A stretch of DNA of 21,280 nt from VRUE01 sp036376775 (lineage in GTDB: Bacteria; Actinomycetota; Thermoleophilia; Solirubrobacterales; 70-9), in assembly GCA_036376775.1 (NCBI GenBank), contig DASUZP010000098.1, positions 1 through 21,280 on the forward strand, in the 5' to 3' direction. The position numbers and the translations under genes were made by a program. A model generated the notes under the pieces. It ran no database searches, was not told the origin of the DNA, and was given only the letters and a program-made list of their open reading frames with translations. Of this stretch, positions 13,818 through 20,118 are shown one piece after another (positions within the stretch are counted from its first letter, which is position 1; each line of letters begins with the position of its first letter).

Positions 13818-14491
13818 ACGAGAGAGAGCACGAGATGCGCCGCGAAGAACTCAGCGGCTACCTGCTGGGGGCACTGGATCCAGGCGAGGCGGCCGAACTG
13901 GAGCAGCACCTCGCCGGCTGCGAGGCGTGCCGCAGCGAGCTCGAATGGCTGCGCCCAGCGGCGCAGCTGTTGCCCGAGGCCGTCGAGCGGGTCGAGCCGC
14001 CGGCTGAGCTGCGGACGCGGATCATGGGCGAAGTCGAGGCCGATGCAGACGCGAGGCGTTCGGGAATCCGCTTTGGCGGGCGGCGCATGCCGGTCCTACG
14101 GCCTTTGGCCGGCCTCGCCGTGCTCGCGCTGCTTGCGGCCGCGGTCGCCGGCTACGCGATCCGCGACGGTGGCGGGGGCAGTACGACCACGGTGGCTTCC
14201 GGGCGTGCCCCCGGGGTGACGGCGAAGCTCGTCCGCGCGGAAAACAGCGGCACCCTGCGTCTGGCCCACGTCCATCAGCTGCCGCCCGACAAGGTCCTGC
14301 AGGCGTGGGTGCGGCGCGGCAAGCGGATCGAATCGGCGAAGACGCTCTTCATCCCCAACCGCGACGGCACCGCGACGGCGGTGATCGACGACATGCACGA
14401 CGTCAACGCGGTGATGGTCACGACCGAGCCGCGCGGCGGCAGCGACTACCCGACCTCGGACCCGATCGTCTCAGTGGCTATTCCCCAATAG
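13814..14491 (+). CDS. Anti-sigma factor with zinc-finger-like N-terminus and RskA-type domain
   Basis: The 225-residue membrane protein overlaps the sigma gene by four bases (ATGA), a standard arrangement for cognate pairs. The N-terminal cytoplasmic part contains LSGYLLGALDPGEAAELEQH then HLAGCEAC (His32, Cys36, Cys39), the HxxxCxxC signature of zinc-associated anti-sigma domains. One transmembrane helix is seen at about 96-115 (PLAGLAVLALLAAAVAGYAI). The extracytoplasmic part (VTAKLVRAENSGTLRLAHVHQLPP through VTTEPRGGSDYPTSDPIV) matches the RskA C-terminal domain. It should hold the sigma factor inactive until an envelope signal triggers proteolysis. It is the last gene of the unit, ending 126 bp before a convergent regulator gene. 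Confidence 0.92.
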   Translation: MNEREHEMRREELSGYLLGALDPGEAAELEQHLAGCEACRSELEWLRPAAQLLPEAVERVEPPAELRTRIMGEVEADADARRSGIRFGGRRMPVLRPLAGLAVLALLAAAVAGYAIRDGGGGSTTTVASGRAPGVTAKLVRAENSGTLRLAHVHQLPPDKVLQAWVRRGKRIESAKTLFIPNRDGTATAVIDDMHDVNAVMVTTEPRGGSDYPTSDPIVSVAIPQ

Positions 14492-14496
14492 AGAGT

Positions 14497-14621
14497 CTGA
14501 GGCGGCGAAAATCGAGACTGGCTAGGACGCAGGGAGGTCGGCAAGGGGAGCGCACTTCAGTGCGTGACCCGCAGACGACCGACCGAGGACAACGCCAGTC
14601 GACGATTTGCAGCCGCCTCAG
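14497..14621. terminator. Nested inverted-repeat element between convergent genes
   Basis: Arm 14497-14522 (starting CTGAGGCGGC) faces arm 14594-14621 (ending GCCGCCTCAG) with a few mismatches and bulges. Inside, GGTCGG (14536-14541) faces CCGACC (14579-14584), and CGCAC-TTCA-GTGCG (14551-14564) forms the apical hairpin. It begins just after the anti-sigma stop, and its right arm covers the stop of the MntR-like gene, so a bidirectional terminator role is plausible. There is no T-run. The size and nested design resemble the other intergenic elements. Confidence 0.55.
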
Positions 14622-15328
14622 CGGCCGTAGCGGTCGCTGGAGAGAACCAGCTGCTCTGGGATCGCTGCGCGCGGCGGCGGCGCTGGGTCGGCGCGGACCG
14701 AGACGGTCTCGGCGACGCTGCGCGAGACCCGGTGCGCCCCGTCGGCGGAGGCGATTGTGATCCCCTCGTCGTCGGAGCTCTCGACTTTGCCCTCCAGACC
14801 GGGCTCGAGACCGGCCGCTTTGAGGTAGTGCAGCAGCTCCTCGGCCTCGTTCTCGAAGCGCAGGACGCGAATCTCGGCGCCGACCTCGACGTCGGCCAGC
14901 AGCGAGCCGGTCTCGCGCACGCCCTCGACGATCGGGTGGCCGTGCGGGCAGGTCGTCGCGTCGCCGATCGCCGCTCGCATCCGCTCCTCCAGCACCGGCG
15001 ACATCGCGTGCTCGATTCGCTCCGCCTCCTCGTGCACCTCGTCCCAGGGGATGCCGAGCACATCGGTGAGGAACCGCTCGATCATGCGGTGGCGGCGGAC
15101 GATGTGGCTGGCGTGCTCGCGGCCGGACTCGGTGAAAGCGAGCGATTTGTCGGCGTTGCGCTCGACGTAGCCATCGCCGACCAGGCGGCCGACCATCTCG
15201 TGCACGGTGGGCGGGGAGAGCTGCATCGCGCGGGCGATGTTGGCGCCGGTCATCGGCAGCCCGGCCTCCTCCAGCCAGAACATGATCTCCAGATACTCCT
15301 GCTCGGCGACGGTCGCGGTCTCCATCAT
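14618..15328 (-). CDS. DtxR/MntR-family metal-dependent transcriptional regulator
   Basis: The 236-residue regulator has an N-terminal winged helix (YLEIMFWLEEAGLPMTGANI, then MQLSPPTVHEMVGRLVGDGYV) and the dimerisation/metal domain. Aligned to Bacillus MntR, expected ligands are Glu11 (Asp8 of MntR), Glu14, His80 (RRHRMIERFL), Glu103, Glu106 and His107 (EEAERIEHAMS). The Glu at the DtxR Cys102 position makes it MntR-like rather than DtxR/IdeR-like. A CPHGHPI motif and a C-terminal FeoA/SH3-like domain (LLADVEVGAEIRVLRFE) follow, making it longer than MntR itself. It probably represses metal uptake genes when Mn(II) or Fe(II) is plentiful; no transporter is adjacent. ATG 15328 is chosen because a TAGTAT box (15336-15341, minus) ends 7 bp upstream. 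The frame is open further upstream but without homology. Confidence 0.9.
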   Translation of the reverse strand: MMETATVAEQEYLEIMFWLEEAGLPMTGANIARAMQLSPPTVHEMVGRLVGDGYVERNADKSLAFTESGREHASHIVRRHRMIERFLTDVLGIPWDEVHEEAERIEHAMSPVLEERMRAAIGDATTCPHGHPIVEGVRETGSLLADVEVGAEIRVLRFENEAEELLHYLKAAGLEPGLEGKVESSDDEGITIASADGAHRVSRSVAETVSVRADPAPPPRAAIPEQLVLSSDRYGR

Positions 15329-15335
15329 CGCCTCG

Positions 15336-15341
15336 ATACTA
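15336..15341 (-). promoter_or_regulatory. -10 box of the MntR-like gene (leaderless)
   Basis: TAGTAT on the minus strand ends 7 bp before the first ATG of the MM start. No -35 consensus was recognised. Confidence 0.45.
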
Positions 15342-15372
15342 GCTTGAGCCCAGCGCCGCCCGTCCCCGCCGC

Positions 15373-15415
15373 GATGTCGCACTGAGGCTCGTATAGCGGG
15401 AACAACTGCGACATC
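15373..15415 (-). terminator. Perfect 9-bp inverted repeat after the HAD-IIB gene
   Basis: GATGTCGCA (15373-15381) faces TGCGACATC (15407-15415) around a 25-bp loop. On the minus strand it overlaps the HAD gene stop and lies upstream of the MntR-like promoter. It could be a terminator or an operator; there is no T-run. Confidence 0.35.
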
Positions 15416-16229
15416 AGCGGCGTTCCATCAGACTGGAGACGACCGCCTCGTAGAAGCCGTCTCCCATCGCCCCCTCGGTCACGGTGGCGTTGTCCCAGGC
15501 GGCCAGGGCGGCGCGCAGGCCGGGGTCGCGCTCGGGGCCGTTGGCGACGACGAAGAAGCGACCGACCGCGGCGGCGACCTCGAGGTCCTCGACCGAGTCG
15601 CCGACGGCGATGCAGTCGGCAGGGTCGAAGCCGCGGCCGCGGGCGTGGGCAGCGACCGCGTTCGCCTTGCTGACCGGCTTCGGCACCAGGTGGTAGGCGT
15701 GGGTGGGGCCGTCGATGGCGGGCATCTCGCGGCCGATCGCGCCGTTGTCGAGCAGGCGCAGGTTCCCGTGGCCCTGCGTGGCGAGCAGATCGTTCGCCTC
15801 GGCGACGTCGACCTTGCCGCGAAAGAGGTGGGAGAGCACGCGGCCGTGATGCCAGGGCGAGTGGTACTCGAGTCGCCCCTCGAAGTGCTCGAAGAGCATC
15901 TTCGGGATCCCCTGCCGCTCGAGCTTCTCGTAGACGGTGCCGTCTTCGTCGGGGACGAGGTCGCCGGTCAGCAGCGTCGTCTCGCCGTCGATCGCGAAGG
16001 CGCAGCCGGCCTCGTAGATGTAGGAGGTCTGTCCCATCAGGCGCGCCGCCTCGTGAACCTGGGCCTCGCGCCGTCCGGACATGATCACGACCTCGACCCC
16101 GGCCCGGTGGCAAGCCTCGAGGCCGCGCGACTGAGCCAGCGAGAAGCCACCCTCGGCGTCGCGATATAGCGAGGCGCCCTGCCCGAGCAGGGTGCCGTCG
16201 AGGTCGGTGTAGACGCAACTCAGTGCCAT
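15414..16229 (-). CDS. HAD-superfamily phosphatase, subfamily IIB (Cof-like)
   Basis: The 271-residue cytoplasmic protein has motif I YTDLDGTLLG (Asp9 nucleophile, Asp11 acid/base), motif II VVIMSGRRE, motif III Lys in VPKPVSKANAV and motif IV VGDSVEDLEVAAAV. The large insertion between motifs II and III is the C2 cap of HAD-IIB enzymes such as Cof, sucrose-phosphate phosphatase and mannosyl-3-phosphoglycerate phosphatase. Thus it dephosphorylates a small sugar or cofactor phosphate; the substrate is not evident. ATG 16229 is chosen because homology starts at once, although the frame remains open upstream to ~17168. It is divergent from the folP-like operon, with a structured element between them. 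Confidence 0.88.
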   Translation of the reverse strand: MALSCVYTDLDGTLLGQGASLYRDAEGGFSLAQSRGLEACHRAGVEVVIMSGRREAQVHEAARLMGQTSYIYEAGCAFAIDGETTLLTGDLVPDEDGTVYEKLERQGIPKMLFEHFEGRLEYHSPWHHGRVLSHLFRGKVDVAEANDLLATQGHGNLRLLDNGAIGREMPAIDGPTHAYHLVPKPVSKANAVAAHARGRGFDPADCIAVGDSVEDLEVAAAVGRFFVVANGPERDPGLRAALAAWDNATVTEGAMGDGFYEAVVSSLMERR

Positions 16230-16282
16230 GGTGCGGTCGCTACGGTAGCCGTCCATGTTCGCGCGAGTCTCGATGCCCACGG

Positions 16283-16375
16283 CCGCGGGTCCTGTCGCGG
16301 CGGCCCTCCCCCATGTGCTCGGACTCCTTCGGAGTCCTCCGCTATGGGGGACCCCCGCCGCCGCGCCACCCGCGG
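16283..16375. repeat. Long inverted-repeat element in the folP-like upstream region
   Basis: The two 32-nt arms (16283-16314 and 16344-16375) pair through CCGCGGGT/ACCCGCGG, CGCGGCGG/CCGCCGCG and TCCCCCAT/ATGGGGGA blocks separated by short mismatches. At the apex is a perfect GGACTCC-TTC-GGAGTCC hairpin (16321-16337). The right arm runs 2 bp into the GGGAGGG Shine-Dalgarno sequence of the folP-like gene. If transcribed, the stem could limit ribosome access. Confidence 0.7.
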
Positions 16376-16380
16376 GAGGG
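16374..16380 (+). promoter_or_regulatory. Shine-Dalgarno sequence fixing the folP-like start
   Basis: GGGAGGG lies 8 bp before ATG 16389. It supports that start over the in-frame ATG at 16344, which lies inside the inverted-repeat arm and would encode only an Arg-rich extension. Confidence 0.7.
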
Positions 16381-16388
16381 TTGCGTCG

Positions 16389-17282
16389 ATGATCTGGAAG
16401 CTGTCCGACCGCGACCTTGGGCTTGAGCTTCCGGTGGCCGCTGGGATTGTCAACGTGACGACCGACTCGATGTTTGAGGGAGCTCGAAGCGAAACTCCGG
16501 AACGGGCCATCGAGGATGGGGGGCGGCTGGTCGAGGCCGGCTTCGACATGCTCGACGCGGGGGCGGTCGCGGCGCGCAGTGGGCCGCCGGTCGGAGCCGA
16601 GGAAGAGGCGGCGGCGCTGGTGCCGGCGATCGAAGGGCTGGCCAGCGCGGGCGTGCCGGTCTCCGCCGACACCTTCTCGGTCGAGGTGGCGCGGCGGGCG
16701 CTGGGAGCGGGTGCTGTCGCGGTCAATGACATCTCCGGCGGCTCGGAGGAGATGTTCGAGCTGGTCGCGGAGACGGGCTGCGGTTACGTGCTGATGCACA
16801 TCGAGGGCCCGCCGCGGGTCGACCGGCCGGCGCGTGCCTACGACGACGTCGTCGAGCATCTGAAGTCGTGGTTCGGGGGGAGAGTCGAGGTGGCCTCGCG
16901 GCTTGGAGTAGGCGAGGAGCAGATCGCCATCGACCCGGGACTCGACTTCGACCTCACCACCGCGCAGGATCTGGAGATCCTGCGGCGACTCGGCGAGCTG
17001 CGCTCGCTCGGCCTGCCGCTCTACGTCTCGCTCTCGCGCAAGGACTTCGTCGGCGAGGTCCTGGGTGGGAGCTGGGAGGAGCGGCTGCCGGCGGGCGAGC
17101 GCGAGTGGGGCACGGTCGCGGCGGCGACGCTGGCGGTGCGCGAGGGAGCGGACGTCCTGCGAATTCATGATCGGTCCACTCTCCAGGCGGTCAGGGTTGC
17201 TGGCGCGATCCAGGGCTCGTCAGGCAAGGACGCTGGGAGTCGTAATAGCAGCGCTATTTCGACGACTGAGGACGCCGCATGA
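16389..17282 (+). CDS. folP: Dihydropteroate synthase homologue with divergent loops
   Basis: The 297-residue TIM-barrel protein is of the DHPS/pterin-binding family: GIVNVTTDS (Asn22), DMLDAGAVAARSG (Asp56), VSADTFSVEVAR (Asp94), VNDISGG (Asn113), LMHIEG, IDPGLDF (Asp182), SLSRKDFVG (Lys218) and LRIHD (Arg258, His260). DHPS joins pterin diphosphate with p-aminobenzoate in folate synthesis. The pterin-pocket residues are intact. However, the two catalytic loops, normally TPDSFSDGG and GGESTRPG, read TTDSMFEGA and GAVAARSG here, so substrate or activity may differ. The C-terminal tail (~270-297) is extended and low in conservation. The stop overlaps the helicase ATG (ATGA). The symbol is by family only; it could be a DHPS-like paralogue. 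Confidence 0.8.
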   Translation: MIWKLSDRDLGLELPVAAGIVNVTTDSMFEGARSETPERAIEDGGRLVEAGFDMLDAGAVAARSGPPVGAEEEAAALVPAIEGLASAGVPVSADTFSVEVARRALGAGAVAVNDISGGSEEMFELVAETGCGYVLMHIEGPPRVDRPARAYDDVVEHLKSWFGGRVEVASRLGVGEEQIAIDPGLDFDLTTAQDLEILRRLGELRSLGLPLYVSLSRKDFVGEVLGGSWEERLPAGEREWGTVAAATLAVREGADVLRIHDRSTLQAVRVAGAIQGSSGKDAGSRNSSAISTTEDAA

Positions 17283-19570
17283 CGAGGCCTGGGGCCGCCA
17301 GCCTGCTGGAGGCGCCCTGGAGCATCGCGATCGACCCGGCGCGCCGCGATGGCCGCATCGTCGCCGAGAGCAGCGAGCCGGAGCGCAAAGCGAAGCCGGT
17401 GGCGATGCCGCGCTCGCTCGACGCAGGCCTGGTCGAGGCGCTGGGCCGGGCTGGGATCGAGCGCCTCTACTCGCACCAGCGCGAAGCGTTGAAGGCGGCT
17501 GCCGCCTCCAATCTGGTGATCACCAGCGGCACCGCCTCGGGCAAGAGCCTCGCCTTCAACCTGCCGGTGCTCGACGGCATCGCCCGCGACGCGAAACGGC
17601 GTGCGCTCTATCTCTACCCGACCAAGGCGCTGGCCCAGGACCAGGCGCGCAAGCTCGCCGCGCTGCGCCCGCCGGGGCTGCGCGAGGCGATCTACGACGG
17701 CGACACGCCGCGCGAGGAGCGTCCGGCGATCCGCCGCCGCAACAACCTCGTCCTCACCAACCCCGACATGCTGCACGTCGGCCTGCTGCCCAACCACAAG
17801 AGCTGGGGCGACTTCATCGCCAACCTGGGCTGGGTCGTGGTCGACGAGGCGCACACCTACCGCGGCGTCTTCGGCTCGCACGTCGCCAACGTGCTGCGGC
17901 GGCTGCGGCGGGTCGCACGCGCCTACGGCGCCGAGCCGCGCTTCCTGCTCGCCTCGGCGACGATCGCCAACCCGGTCGAGCTCGCCGAGCGGCTGGTCGG
18001 CGAGCCCTTCGAGCTGATCGACGACGACGGCGCCCCGCGCAGCGGCCGCGAGATCGCGATGTGGAACCCGCCGCTGATCGACAAGGCGAGCGGCACGCGG
18101 CGCTCGGCGCTTTCCGAGGCGGCGGACCTGCTCGCCGAGCTGGTCTCGCAGGGGGTACGGACGATCTGCTTCCTCAAAAGCCGCCGCGGTATCGAGCTGA
18201 TCCAGCGCTTCGCCGGCGAGGCGCTGCAGCGGCGCGGCAAGCCCGAGTTGGCGGCGCGGATCGCCCCCTACCGCGGCGGCTACACGCCCCAGCAGCGGCG
18301 CGATATCGAGGCCCGACTGGCAGCCGGCGAGCTGCTCGCCGTGGTCGCGACCGATGCGCTCGAGCTCGGCATCGACGTCGGCGAGCTCGACGCCGCGATC
18401 TGCGTCACCTTCCCCGGCACCGTCGCCAGCCTGCGCCAGATGTGGGGCCGGGCCGGCAGGCAGCGGCGCGGGCTCGCGGTCTACGTCGCCGGCGCCGACG
18501 CGCTCGACCAGTTCTTCTGCCGCCATCCGGACGAGTTCGTCGGCCGGCCGGTGGAGGCGGCGATCCTCGACCACGAGAGCGAGCAGATCGCCTCGCGGCA
18601 CATCGTCGCCGCCGCCTACGAGCTGCCGTTGAGCGGCGAGGACGACGAGTTCTTCGGCGACGGCTGGCGCGAACGGGCCGAACGGCTGACCTCGGCCGGC
18701 GAACTGCGCCGCGCCGGGGGCCGACTGCTCCCGGCCGGCAGCGAGTTCGTCGCCGCGAAGATCCCGCTGCGCTCGGCCTCGGCCGACTCGATCGCGGTGA
18801 TCGAGCGCGACTCCGGCGAGATGCTCGGCCTGGTCGAGTCCGAGCGCGCCTTCACCACGATCCACCCGGGCGCGATCTACCTTCACCTCGGGCGGTCTTA
18901 CGAGGTCGAGCAGCTCGACATCGAGGGGCGGCGGGCAATCGTCACCCGCTTCGACGGCGACTGGTACACGCGGCCGAAAAAGGAGACCGAGATCTACATC
19001 GAGCGGGTGCGGGAGCAGCGGACGACCTCGGGCGTGGAGCTGCACTTCGGCGAAGTCTCGGTCAGCGAGCAGGTGATCGCCTTCCAACGCGTCTCGATCT
19101 CCGAGCAGGAGCCGATCGACATCGTCGCCCTCGAGCTGCCCGAGCAGCACTTCGTCACCCAGGCGCTCTGGTACGTGTTGCCCGACCGGCTCAGCGGCGT
19201 TCTGCCGCCCGATGTCCTCCTCGGCGCCCTGCACGCGACCGAGCACGGGCAGATCGCGGTGCTGCCGCTGATCGCGATGTGCGACCGCTGGGACATCGGC
19301 GGCCTCTCGACCAACGTCCACTTCCAGACCGGCCGCGCGACGATCTTCGTCTACGACGGCCATCCGGGTGGGGTCGGCATCACCCTGCGCGGCTACGAGC
19401 AGTTCGAGCGCCTGCTCGGCGACGCCGAGCGCCTGATCGGCGAGTGCCCCTGCGAGTCCGGCTGCCCCGCCTGCGTGCAGAGCCCCAAGTGCGGCAATCT
19501 GAACGAACCGCTGCACAAGGCCGGCGCGTTGGAGCTGATGCGGACGATGCAAGACTCCGGCGGGCGATGA
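17279..19570 (+). CDS. DEAH-box DNA helicase, MrfA/YprA-like with C-terminal Cys cluster
   Basis: The 763-residue superfamily 2 helicase has Walker A SGTASGKS (83-90), YPTKALAQDQ (motif Ia), TNPDML, the DEAH box VVVDEAHTYRG (Asp189-His192), LASATIAN (motif III), CFLKSRRGIE (motif IV), ATDALELGIDVG (motif V) and QMWGRAGRQRRG (motif VI). The C-terminal part has HPGGVGITLRGYE and CPCESGCPACVQSPKCGN (Cys723-738), the zinc-binding DUF1998-type cluster of MrfA, Hrq1 and related proteins. Bacillus MrfA acts in repair of mitomycin-type DNA damage as a 3'-5' helicase; the same role is inferred here. Length and domain order are normal for YprA/MrfA. Its ATG overlaps the folP-like stop, and its own stop overlaps the next ATG, so all three genes are translationally coupled. 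Confidence 0.92.
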   Translation: MTRPGAASLLEAPWSIAIDPARRDGRIVAESSEPERKAKPVAMPRSLDAGLVEALGRAGIERLYSHQREALKAAAASNLVITSGTASGKSLAFNLPVLDGIARDAKRRALYLYPTKALAQDQARKLAALRPPGLREAIYDGDTPREERPAIRRRNNLVLTNPDMLHVGLLPNHKSWGDFIANLGWVVVDEAHTYRGVFGSHVANVLRRLRRVARAYGAEPRFLLASATIANPVELAERLVGEPFELIDDDGAPRSGREIAMWNPPLIDKASGTRRSALSEAADLLAELVSQGVRTICFLKSRRGIELIQRFAGEALQRRGKPELAARIAPYRGGYTPQQRRDIEARLAAGELLAVVATDALELGIDVGELDAAICVTFPGTVASLRQMWGRAGRQRRGLAVYVAGADALDQFFCRHPDEFVGRPVEAAILDHESEQIASRHIVAAAYELPLSGEDDEFFGDGWRERAERLTSAGELRRAGGRLLPAGSEFVAAKIPLRSASADSIAVIERDSGEMLGLVESERAFTTIHPGAIYLHLGRSYEVEQLDIEGRRAIVTRFDGDWYTRPKKETEIYIERVREQRTTSGVELHFGEVSVSEQVIAFQRVSISEQEPIDIVALELPEQHFVTQALWYVLPDRLSGVLPPDVLLGALHATEHGQIAVLPLIAMCDRWDIGGLSTNVHFQTGRATIFVYDGHPGGVGITLRGYEQFERLLGDAERLIGECPCESGCPACVQSPKCGNLNEPLHKAGALELMRTMQDSGGR

Positions 19571-20061
19571 GCGAACGGGCGCGACCGAAGCAGATCGCGG
19601 TGATCGGGTCCGGGAGCTGCGAAGAGGGCTCGGAGGCGTGGGCGCTCGCCGAAGAGGTCGGCCGGCTGCTTGCGGAGGCGGGTTTCGCCGTCGTCTGCGG
19701 TGGCCGCGGCGGCGTGATGGAGGCGGCCGCAGCCGGCGCAGCCAAGGCAGGTGGGACGGTGATCGGGATCGTCCCTTGGACCTCGACCGGTGACGCCAAC
19801 CCCTACTGCACCCATGTGGTCGCGACGGGGATCGGCTACGCGCGGAACGTCGCAGTGGTCGCATCCGGCGAGGCGACGATCGCGGTGGGAGGCGAGTGGG
19901 GAACGCTCTCGGAGATCGGCCACGCCCGCAGCATGGGCCGCCCGGTGGTGGCCCTGCGCAGCTGGACCGTGTCGGGCAAGGGAGACATGGAGAGCGCCCC
20001 GGGCGTGACCGCCGTATCGACGCCGGCCGAAGCAGTAGCCGCTGCGCTCGAAACCATCTAG
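19567..20061 (+). CDS. TIGR00725/LOG-like Rossmann-fold protein
   Basis: The 164-residue protein has a Rossmann-like nucleotide-binding fold: QIAVIGSGSCEEGSEAW, VVCGGRGGVMEAAAAGA (~43-59), VIGIVPW, ARNVAVVASGEATIAVGGEW and GEWGTLSEIGHA. The last is a variant of the PGGxGTxxE motif of the lysine-decarboxylase-like/LOG family, and its short size fits the TIGR00725 subgroup. LOG proteins release cytokinin bases from nucleoside monophosphates, but this subgroup has no established reaction that I know; nucleotide binding is the safest statement. The ATG overlaps the helicase stop by four bases (ATGA), implying co-translation and perhaps a shared role in nucleotide or DNA-damage metabolism. The gene ends directly before a perfect palindrome. 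Confidence 0.85.
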   Translation: MSERARPKQIAVIGSGSCEEGSEAWALAEEVGRLLAEAGFAVVCGGRGGVMEAAAAGAAKAGGTVIGIVPWTSTGDANPYCTHVVATGIGYARNVAVVASGEATIAVGGEWGTLSEIGHARSMGRPVVALRSWTVSGKGDMESAPGVTAVSTPAEAVAAALETI

Positions 20062-20062
20062 T

Positions 20063-20118
20063 CCAGACGTGCCGGTGATTAAGCACCCATATGGGCCGCT
20101 AATCACCGGCACGTCTGG
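20063..20118. terminator. Perfect 19-bp palindrome between convergent genes
   Basis: The arm 20063-20081 (starting CCAGACGTGCC) is exactly complementary to 20100-20118, around an 18-bp centre that itself contains the palindrome CCCATATGGG. It begins 2 bp after the TIGR00725-like stop, and its right arm encodes the last residues and part of the stop of the opposing GH15 gene. It is a strong candidate for a bidirectional terminator without a U-tract. Confidence 0.7.

Noticed and set aside
16229..17168. N-terminal extension of the HAD-IIB gene antisense to the folP-like gene
   Set aside because: The extension is Arg/Asp-rich, lies opposite a well-supported gene and has no HAD homology; motif I begins only a few residues after ATG 16229.
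17065..20086. Very long open frames on both strands overlapping the helicase region (about 970-1000 codons each)
   Set aside because: They are Arg/Ala/Pro/Gly-rich with no domain motifs. The overlapping helicase frame has all SF2 motifs in order, and long antisense frames are expected in GC-rich genes with strong third-position bias.
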